Origin: Verrucomicrobiaceae bacterium UBA2429
GTDB lineage: Bacteria; Verrucomicrobiota; Verrucomicrobiia; Verrucomicrobiales; Verrucomicrobiaceae
DNA: 18,374 bases
Direction: 5' to 3'
Assembly: GCA_002343505.1 (NCBI GenBank)
Contig: DDQZ01000097.1
Location: 36,109 to 54,482 of the forward strand
The translations under genes and the position numbers were made by a program. Below, one piece after another: positions 7,001-12,444 of the stretch; the stretch's first letter is position 1; every line of letters starts with the position of its first letter. Under the pieces are notes generated by a model. That model worked only from the letters and a program-made list of their open reading frames with translations. It made no database searches and had not been told where the DNA came from.

Positions 7001-8274
7001 TGAGCCGGCTCAACGCCTCCACCGAGTCTTCGAACCGCAAGCTCGGCGAGCTGCACCAGCAGATTTCCCAGCTCGATGAGGCTCAAAAAACGCGCGAGCA
7101 GCGCCTGCTCCAGACTCAGTCCGAACTCGACAAGGAGGCGGACAAGCTCAAAACCGCCCAGCAGCAGACGCGCGAAGCCGAGGCCGCCATGCATGAGCTG
7201 GACAAGCAGATCAAGGAGCAGCGCAAAAAAGCCCAGGAAATCCGCGAGCAGACCCTCAAACTGGACGGCGACCTCGCCCAGCGGCTGGATCGCGTCGAGG
7301 CGCTCAAATCCGAGGAAGCCCGCCTCCTGGCGGAGACCGAGGCTCATCGCGGCGAGGTGCGCGGAGCCGACGCCCTCCTGGCTGACATGCGCGCGCAGAT
7401 CCGCGCCGAGGAGGCCCGGCTGGCGGAGTTCACCCAGGTCGGCGGGCAGATACTCACCCTTGGAGCCGCCTTCGCCAGCCTGCAGGCGCGCCAGGCGGAA
7501 ACCTCCAAATCCCTGCGCGAGGCCTCCGAGCGCGAACTGGCCGCGCAAGTCAAGCTCAACACCCTCCAGGAGACCCTCAACCGCGAGACTGCCCGCGCCG
7601 AGAAGCTCAAGCACGAGCGCGCGGCCGCCGAGGCGGCTTTAAAGTCCCTCCAGGACGAGGCCGAAAGACATTCCGCCGCCCATGCCGCCCGCGAGTCCGA
7701 GCGCCAGCGCGCTCTGGAGGAGCTGGACGACCTCATCCTCAGCCAGGGCTCCCGCGCCGAGCGCCTCAAAGCCGAGATCAAAGACCTGGAGGAGCGCCGG
7801 GCGGAATTCGCGCAGATCGAGGCGCGCCTGCAAAACTGGCAGGACATCGAGGCGCGGCTGCGCGGCCAGCTCATCGAGCTGGAGGAGAAGCACGAGATTC
7901 TCCGCCACGGTCTGGGCAGCGACGAGTCCACCGTCATCATGTTCGCCAACGACATCATCAAGCGCCTCGACCTCGTGGACGCACTCATGTCCCGCTATGC
8001 CGGCCAGAACGGCGGCGATGTCGTCTCCCAGCTCCGCACCCTGCGCCATTCGTTCGAGGACATCCTGCTCCAGCACGGTGTCAGCGAGTTCGACGTGGAC
8101 CCCGGCACCGAGGTGGACGTGCCTTTGCGCAAGCGCATCACCATCGTCGAATCCCTGCCCGGCAAAAACAAACCCCGCGTGGTTGAAAGCTGCCGCTCCG
8201 GCTTTATCTACTCGCGCGAGGAGGGCCATGAGGTCGTCCTGCGCAAGGTCGAAGTCCGCATTTCCAGCAACTGA
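4042..8274 (+). CDS. FHA domain - giant coiled coil - GrpE-like protein
   Basis: The product has 1410 residues in three parts. Residues 1-95 are an FHA domain with L-S-I-G-R27-D-S-K-N-D-I-V-I, S41-G-F-H44 and S-S-N64-G-T-F-V-N-G, the residues that bind phosphothreonine. Residues about 98-185 are a Pro/Ala/Arg-rich linker. Residues about 185-1290 are an almost uninterrupted Ala/Glu/Lys/Gln/Arg heptad coiled coil with no Cys and few aromatics. Residues about 1300-1410 look like the GrpE C-terminal half: L-x-x-L-V-D-A-L, then a helix ending in L-L-Q-H-G-V-S-E-F, a short strand region, then G-F-I-Y-x-x-E-x-x-x-V-V-L-R-K-V-E-V-R-I. In GrpE this beta domain contacts the Hsp70 nucleotide-binding domain. 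The gene lies 42 bp upstream of an Hsp70 gene, which supports the match. The likely role is a dedicated nucleotide-exchange factor tethered to phosphorylated partners. The start is set by the FHA beginning. Long open frames on the opposite strand are artefacts of codon bias. Confidence 0.88.
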   Translation: MPYLAFNLNDGNEFVFDLLEERLSIGRDSKNDIVINNSYISGFHAEFVRQPDGVYELVDLKSSNGTFVNGKRIERARVKGGDKLRFGQLDARFRERAPKGLAPAEISARPPGPAKDAPARTDGRRGDTESVPARDAAPKSETSPVEVSRPALPRSDPTGKGPAAMPPTPGVIPQPDPALARQAAELKEEIGKLRQERDLLRAENEKENRRREEVRALEKQLETARHELADTESRLKETRAAADEAAKAAGDVKSKRREAGNLDSQVESARTELEKIRADIATATQSLQALHNDADKARESRLAATREKEAASAGTDALRKQAAGAEQRAQELARQIAEAETRLSGLQKSEAERLSESSAELQKLAAEAAERRAELQTLTRQTTEFKADHEQARSELEKTRADLSAEKQTLENERKALAGAVAALEKQKTDLEATTRAKAAEAVGLQSQVSTLETRAADLANKLDDLASTDQQLSTANEALKAVESHKAEVAAAIVQMTRDRDDLTRDLLAATEKGKAQHGLTRALSEKRAAMEKEIAAIEEQKAALSTELGKLKETLRQTAADLDNSRAAQAEAEEKTRAAREQATATDKQHSALSADVSRLREQVHAADSELERLRQDSARELQSAEKSRAEHEQHQNRLRDTQTQISGLETLLATLAATQAERQQHLGSLILREKEAASQLDSLSQQVSAAEARLEVLQAQAKVHEEKLSQLADSERRLAEAKAALLTAGDELEAARAETARLREERAEHEQNLPALRESVTQAQTSLAALRKDQAAAETTVAELARQSSGLEQKLAELRKTEKQLDEAGAALSIKQQEQESLAAALQEMQGRRAEHEGVLPGLVTKVEALRAESAKLSQDKQTTLRALETAQAARGEAESQAAALRLEAEQIEKLLVEKRGTLEADTRAKLEAIGKAESRLTELNTALDEAKKRLAEAEAAAVKTREEEAALRRQIPAMHTETAGLQALLATLSRERDEASQYVSRLNASTESSNRKLGELHQQISQLDEAQKTREQRLLQTQSELDKEADKLKTAQQQTREAEAAMHELDKQIKEQRKKAQEIREQTLKLDGDLAQRLDRVEALKSEEARLLAETEAHRGEVRGADALLADMRAQIRAEEARLAEFTQVGGQILTLGAAFASLQARQAETSKSLREASERELAAQVKLNTLQETLNRETARAEKLKHERAAAEAALKSLQDEAERHSAAHAARESERQRALEELDDLILSQGSRAERLKAEIKDLEERRAEFAQIEARLQNWQDIEARLRGQLIELEEKHEILRHGLGSDESTVIMFANDIIKRLDLVDALMSRYAGQNGGDVVSQLRTLRHSFEDILLQHGVSEFDVDPGTEVDVPLRKRITIVESLPGKNKPRVVESCRSGFIYSREEGHEVVLRKVEVRISSN

Positions 8275-8316
8275 GACCCCTCCAGCACCCGCACATTCCT
8301 TTTCTCCCCTCACGTT

Positions 8317-9807
8317 ATGGCTGAACACGTTGGCATTGACCTTGGCACCACCCTCTCCGGCCTCGCCTGGCTGAAACCCGATGGCAACCCCGAAATCGTC
8401 CCCAATGCCGACGGCGAGCGGCTCACTCCTTCGGTCGTCTTTTTCGAGGCGCACGAGGACGTGAAACTCGTCGGCAGCGCCGCGCGCGACGGCGGCGACC
8501 CCGGGCGCACCGTCTTCCAGATCAAGCGCCACATGGACGACCCCGAGTATCTCGTCAAAATTGACGGCAAGGACTGGACTCCATCCGAGATCTCCGCGCT
8601 CATCCTCGCCAAGCTCAAACGCGAGTGCTCGCGCATCATCGGCGACATCAACGAGGTCGTCATCACCGTCCCGGCCAACTTCAACGAACTCGCCCGCAAA
8701 AGCACCATCGCCGCCGCCCAGATGGCCGGCATGAAAGTGCGCCGCCTCGTCAACGAACCCACCGCGGCCGCCGTCTATTACGCGCACACCCAGGGCGTGC
8801 AGGGGCGCATCCTCGTTTATGACCTCGGCGGCGGCACGCTCGATGTCACCATCCTCCAGGTCGATGGCGACAACATCCGCATCCTCACCAGCGAGGGCGC
8901 GCGCCACCTCGGCGGCAGCAATTTCGACGAGCTGCTGCTCGAAGCCTACGCCCAGCAGTACAACAAGCAGACCGGCGCCGGACTCTACAGCGACGAGCGC
9001 CACCGCCGCCGCGTGCTCCAGGCCGTGGAGGACGCCAAAAAAATGCTCTCCAAGCTGCGCCGCGTGAATGACACCGTGGCCAACGACCAGAACTCGGGCC
9101 TGGCCCGCATTGACCTCGCCCGCGAGGACTTCGAGGCCATGATCCGCCACATGCTGACCCGCACCGTCATGCTCGTGGAGCAGGCGCTGGACTCCGCGCA
9201 GTTGAAGGCGTCCGACATTGACCACGTCGTCCTCGTCGGCGGCTCCACCCGCATTCCCAAGGTCAAGACCATGCTCGAGAAGCTCTTCGGCAAGTCCGCC
9301 GTCTCCTGCGGCAACGTGGACGAGTGCGTCGCCCTCGGCGCGGCCCTGTTCGCCAAGAAGTCGGCGAAAATCCAGGAGGTCTGCAACGCCAGCTACGGCA
9401 CCGTGGCCATGGTCTATAACGCCCGCACCGGCGAGGAGAAGCTGATGAACTCCATCGTCATCCCAAAGAACACCCCCATCCCCTGCTCGCGCACCCAGGT
9501 TTACCAGACTTCCGAGGACAACGAGCGCATCATCGAGGTGGACATCACCCAGGGCGAGGACGAGGACGCCGAGTATGTGGACATCATCGGCCGCCTCACT
9601 CTCGAGGTACCGCCGAACCGCCCCAAGGGCTGCGAGGTCGCCGTCACTTTCAGCTATGACGAGAACCAGCGCGTGCGCGCCCTCGTGCTCGACAAGCAGT
9701 CCGGCCGCAGCCGCGAGGTCGCCGTCAGCTACAAGGGTGCCGGCGTGCTTTCCGACGAGGAACTCAAGCGCCGCAGCGCCCACCTCCGCCAGATGCGCAT
9801 CGAGTGA
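8317..9807 (+). CDS. Short Hsp70-family chaperone lacking the C-terminal lid
   Basis: The product has 496 residues. The nucleotide-binding domain (1-350) has phosphate 1 at V-G-I-D-L-G-T-T (5-12), the lysine of F-Q-I-K70-R, N-E-P-T-A-A-A (147-153), phosphate 2 at V-Y-D-L-G-G-G-T-L-D-V (167-177) and the adenosine loop V-L-V-G-G-S-T-R-I-P-K (305-315). A substrate-binding beta domain follows (about 370-475), with I-P-K-N-T-P-I-P and Q-V-Y-Q-T-S-E-D-N. The protein stops at L-S-D-E-E-L-K-R-R (478-486), which corresponds to the first lid helix, so the rest of the helical lid (about 120 residues in DnaK) and the EEVD-like tail are absent. The ATPase residues I can see are intact. The gene is 42 bp downstream of the FHA/GrpE-like gene and 40 bp upstream of the J-like gene. 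Lidless Hsp70s are expected to exchange substrate quickly. It is a specialised paralogue rather than the housekeeping DnaK. Confidence 0.95.
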   Translation: MAEHVGIDLGTTLSGLAWLKPDGNPEIVPNADGERLTPSVVFFEAHEDVKLVGSAARDGGDPGRTVFQIKRHMDDPEYLVKIDGKDWTPSEISALILAKLKRECSRIIGDINEVVITVPANFNELARKSTIAAAQMAGMKVRRLVNEPTAAAVYYAHTQGVQGRILVYDLGGGTLDVTILQVDGDNIRILTSEGARHLGGSNFDELLLEAYAQQYNKQTGAGLYSDERHRRRVLQAVEDAKKMLSKLRRVNDTVANDQNSGLARIDLAREDFEAMIRHMLTRTVMLVEQALDSAQLKASDIDHVVLVGGSTRIPKVKTMLEKLFGKSAVSCGNVDECVALGAALFAKKSAKIQEVCNASYGTVAMVYNARTGEEKLMNSIVIPKNTPIPCSRTQVYQTSEDNERIIEVDITQGEDEDAEYVDIIGRLTLEVPPNRPKGCEVAVTFSYDENQRVRALVLDKQSGRSREVAVSYKGAGVLSDEELKRRSAHLRQMRIE

Positions 9808-9847
9808 CGCCATCCTCCAACACCCCTCATCCCACCGCGCCGCCGCC

Positions 9848-10180
9848 ATGTTCAAGAAAATCCTCCAGTCCCTGACCAAGTCCCACAGCAGCAGGACAGC
9901 CGCCGCCCCGGCTCCCGCCGCCAGGGCGTCCGCCCCCAAGACCTCGCCGCTGGCCGGCATCAAAAACGCCCCCGCCAAATCCTCCGCGCCGCAGACGCCC
10001 GATGAGTTGTGCGGCATCACGCCGAAGATGCCCAAGAGCGAGATCATGGACCAGCTCAAACGACTCTACCGCCGCCACAACCGCGGCGCCTCCAGCCTTG
10101 ACCCGAAGGTCCGCGCCAGGGCTGAGGAAATGCTCCACGCCATCGTCGTCGTGCGCGAAAAGCACTTCGGACAGATTTGA
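9848..10180 (+). CDS. Small J-domain-like protein without HPD motif
   Basis: The product has 110 residues. Residues 1-50 are a basic Ala/Pro/Ser/Lys-rich, probably disordered segment starting M-F-K-K-I-L-Q-S-L. Residues 51-107 read as three helices: D-E-L-C-G56-I-T, then K-S-E65-I66-M-D-Q-L-K-R-L-Y-R-R-H77-N-R, then D85-P-K-V-R-A-R-A-E-E-M-L-H-A-I-V-V-V-R-E-K-H-F. The spacing G-(I/V)-x8-E-I is identical to a J domain (L-G-V-...-E-E-I-K-K-A-Y-R-K-L-A-R-K-Y-H-P-D), and the last helix matches A-E-E-x-(F/M)-x-x-I. The HPD that triggers Hsp70 ATPase is replaced by H-N-R, offset by one residue. It may dock on the neighbouring Hsp70 without activating it, as Pam16 does next to Pam18. I chose the ATG at 9848 because upstream codons in this frame overlap the Hsp70 gene. 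Gene reality is good. The J-like assignment is my alignment by eye. Confidence 0.7.
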   Translation: MFKKILQSLTKSHSSRTAAAPAPAARASAPKTSPLAGIKNAPAKSSAPQTPDELCGITPKMPKSEIMDQLKRLYRRHNRGASSLDPKVRARAEEMLHAIVVVREKHFGQI

Positions 10181-10308
10181 CCGCCAGTGCCGCCCCTCCC
10201 GTCCGCCAGCGCGTCAGGCTCCCCCACAGCGGGATGCGCCGTGACAGGCCCCGGACGCGGCGCAGCCCATCTCCGAGCAGCCAGTTTCATTTCCCAGCGT
10301 CCACACTC

Positions 10309-11634
10309 ATGCCCGCCCTTGACGACCTCCTCACCTGCCTGCGCTTCCCCAGCGTCTCCACCGACCCGAAGCACCAGCCCGACGTGCGCGCCTGCGCCGC
10401 GTGGCTGGTGGAAAAGCTGCGCGGCATGGGCTTGACCGTGGAGCTGCACGAGACGCCCGGCCACCCGGTCATCGTGGCGAAAAACGCCCATCAGCCGGGC
10501 CGCCGCACCGTCCTGCTCTATGGCCACTACGATGTGCAGCCGCCGGAGCCGCTCAATGAGTGGCGCAGCCCCGCCTTCGAACCCACCATCCGCGACGCGC
10601 GCGTCTGGTGCCGGGGTGCCACGGACAACAAAGGCCAGCTCATGGCCCACATCTCCGGCATTGCCGAAACGCTCGCCCAACACGGGGACCTCCCCGTGAA
10701 CTTGACGATTCTCTTCGAAGGCGAGGAGGAGATCGGCAGCCCCAATTTAAAACCCTTCCTCGAAGCTCATCGCGAGGAACTGGCCTGCGATGTCGTCGCC
10801 ATCTCCGACACCGGCATGGTGGCGCCCGGCGTCGGCACCTTCACCTACGGGCTGCGCGGCATCGCCTGCCTGGAGGCGCGCGTGCATGGGCCGGCCATAG
10901 ATTTGCACTCCGGCATCTTCGGCGGCGCCGTGGCAAACCCCGCCACCGTGGCCGCCCGCCTCGCCGCCTCACTGCACGATGCCGAAGGCCGCGTGGCCAT
11001 CCCCGGCTTCTACGACGGCGTGCGCGACCTCCAGGACTGGGAGCGCGCCGCCTGGGCGGAGCTGGGTGATGGCGAAGCCGAGACGCTGGAACTCACCGGC
11101 TCCCCCGCGCTGTTCGGCGAGCCCGGCTACACCGAGCGCGAGCGCCGCTGGGCGCGCCCCACGGCGGAGGTCAACGGCATCGGCGGCGGCTGGCAGGGCG
11201 CCGGGTCGAAGACCGTCATCCCGCGCGAGGCCTTTGTGAAAATCTCCTTCCGTCTCGTGCCCGACCAGGACCCCGCGCGCATCCTCGACCTTGCCGAGGC
11301 GCACCTGCGCGCTCACATGCCCGCCGGCGCCCGGCTCGAAGTTCATCGCGGCCACACCGGCCAGGCCTACCTCATGGACCCTGGCAGCCCCTTCGGCCAG
11401 GCCGCGCGCCGCGCCTTGGAAAAGACCTTCGGCGGCCAGGTGGCCCTCATCCGCGAGGGCGGCAGCATCCCCATCGTCCAGGCCTTCAAAGACGTGCTCG
11501 GTGTGGACACCCTGCTGCTCGGCCTGGCCCTGCCGGACTGCCAGGCGCACGCGCCGAATGAGAACTTCCCCATCGCCAGCTTCGAGGCCGGCATCCGCCT
11601 GAATCAGGAGCTGCTGCGCGCGCTGGCCGCCTGA
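10309..11634 (+). CDS. M20-family metallopeptidase (dipeptidase type)
   Basis: The product has 441 residues, normal for the family. The N-terminus, L-R-F-P-S-V-S-T-D-P-K-H, is typical of this dipeptidase group. Zinc-site and catalytic features are L-Y-G-H73-Y-D75-V-Q-P, R-G-A-T-D106-N-K-G-Q, F-E-G-E139-E-E-I-G-S and I-S-D167-T. H200 in D-L-H-S-G-I-F-G-G lies in the inserted dimerisation domain. G-I-G-G-G-W-Q-G-A-G-S-K-T-V-I-P marks the return to the catalytic domain, and the C-terminal metal histidine is in C-Q-A-H-A-P-N-E. The enzyme should hydrolyse dipeptides or N-acyl amino acids in the cytoplasm, since there is no signal peptide. The frame is open back to 10177, but the ATG at 10309 fits the family start. 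The gene follows the J-like gene by 128 bp, and whether it shares the chaperone transcript is unclear. Confidence 0.93.
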   Translation: MPALDDLLTCLRFPSVSTDPKHQPDVRACAAWLVEKLRGMGLTVELHETPGHPVIVAKNAHQPGRRTVLLYGHYDVQPPEPLNEWRSPAFEPTIRDARVWCRGATDNKGQLMAHISGIAETLAQHGDLPVNLTILFEGEEEIGSPNLKPFLEAHREELACDVVAISDTGMVAPGVGTFTYGLRGIACLEARVHGPAIDLHSGIFGGAVANPATVAARLAASLHDAEGRVAIPGFYDGVRDLQDWERAAWAELGDGEAETLELTGSPALFGEPGYTERERRWARPTAEVNGIGGGWQGAGSKTVIPREAFVKISFRLVPDQDPARILDLAEAHLRAHMPAGARLEVHRGHTGQAYLMDPGSPFGQAARRALEKTFGGQVALIREGGSIPIVQAFKDVLGVDTLLLGLALPDCQAHAPNENFPIASFEAGIRLNQELLRALAA

Positions 11635-11727
11635 CCTGGGACGCGGGCAGCCTGCCTGCGCGGCGGAGGGAGAGGCGACACCCCCCTTCCCCATGCACCC
11701 GCCAGCGGCGGCGCGCGCGAGGCCGGA

Positions 11728-11766
11728 AAGAAAAACACCGCACTCGCGCGGGGCGGGTGCGGTGTT
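11728..11766 (-). terminator. Rho-independent terminator of the EF-hand gene
   Basis: AACACCGCAC (11734-11743) and GTGCGGTGTT (11757-11766) are perfect 10-bp arms around a 13-base loop. Read on the minus strand, the hairpin is followed by TTTTTCTTT. It lies 30 bp past the stop codon of the EF-hand gene. The plus-strand side has no T-run, so it should act mainly for the minus-strand gene. Confidence 0.85.
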
Positions 11767-11796
11767 GAGGTGACCGGGCTGGCCGGTGGCGCCGGA

Positions 11797-12069
11797 TCAG
11801 GCGTCCTTCTTCTTCTTCGGAGCGGCCATGAACTCTTCCTTGCTCACGGAGCCGTCCTTGTCCTTGTCGCGCGCGGTGAACTGCTTCTCAGCGGCAGCCG
11901 CGTCCTTGGCGCCCTTGGTGAACTCCTCCTTGCTCAGCTTGCCGTCGCCGTTGGCGTCTTTTTTGGCGAAGACCTTTTCTGGGTCCTGCTTCTTCTTCTC
12001 CTGGGCGGAGGCGTCGAGCGTGATGCCGGCGAAGGCGATCACGGTGAGGATGGATGCGATGATTTTCAT
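11797..12069 (-). CDS. Secreted EF-hand calcium-binding protein
   Basis: The product has 90 residues. Residues 1-23 (M-K-I-I-A-S-I-L-T-V-I-A-F-A-G..., ending A-S-A-Q) form a signal peptide with an A-x-A cleavage site. Two EF-hand loops follow: D-A-N-G-D-G-K-L-S-K-E-E and D-K-D-K-D-G-S-V-S-K-E-E. Each has acidic or Asn ligands at 1, 3 and 5, the central Gly at 6 and Glu at 12, so both should bind calcium. The tail is Lys-rich. A longer frame opens at 12159, but the 30 extra residues would bury the signal peptide, so the ATG at 12069 is preferred. The gene stands alone with its own terminator. Small periplasmic EF-hand proteins of this kind are common in PVC bacteria, but their roles are mostly unknown. 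Confidence 0.88.
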   Translation of the reverse strand: MKIIASILTVIAFAGITLDASAQEKKKQDPEKVFAKKDANGDGKLSKEEFTKGAKDAAAAEKQFTARDKDKDGSVSKEEFMAAPKKKKDA

Positions 12070-12444
12070 GTCTGTTGGTGTGTGTTGGGTTCTGGATACG
12101 CCGGGGTTTGGTTTTGGCCCATCCCTATGCGATGCGCGCTTTAACGCGGGCGCCTTCACACAGTTTCAGCTTTTTTTCAGTCCTGCAAAAAAGCCGCCCC
12201 TCCGGCTACGCGAGGCTGCCCCGCAGCCCGAATGTCGGGGAGGAAACGGCGGGCGGCCCCCGCGCTGCGGCTCCGCCTTTTCACGCGGCGGCGTTTGAGA
12301 GCCCGGACCGGAGTTCAGGCAACGGACCCGTCACGCACCCGGCCACGATCCGGTTCCAGTCCTGACCAGGCAGTCTGCTCCGCGCAGGCCGCGGATTTGC
12401 ACCCGCAGCCACGAAGCCGTGACGCGCACTGGCGCGCGGAGGGG
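12070..12444. other. Gene-free stretch between EF-hand and CxxCH protein genes
   Basis: No convincing coding region is seen in these 375 bases. The only structure I can support is an imperfect AT-rich inverted repeat, GCTTTTTTT-CAGTCCTGC-AAAAAAGC (12169-12194). It could be a weak terminator for the CxxCH protein transcript or upstream control DNA for the EF-hand gene, and it is about 100 bp before the EF-hand start. A long plus-strand frame that begins here and runs to 17121 is antisense to three real genes. Confidence 0.5.

Noticed and set aside
7639..10059. 806-codon minus-strand frame opposite the Hsp70 gene
   Set aside because: Shadow of the Hsp70 coding strand. The plus-strand Hsp70 motifs are unmistakable and the antisense product is low-complexity.
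10177..10308. N-terminal extension of the M20 peptidase from 10177
   Set aside because: The 44 additional residues are Arg/Pro/Ser-rich with no match to the family and overlap the stop of the J-like gene. The ATG at 10309 matches the usual start.
11757..11766. Bidirectional terminator that would also serve the M20 peptidase gene
   Set aside because: The T-run exists only on the minus-strand side. On the plus strand the hairpin is followed by GAGGTGACC.
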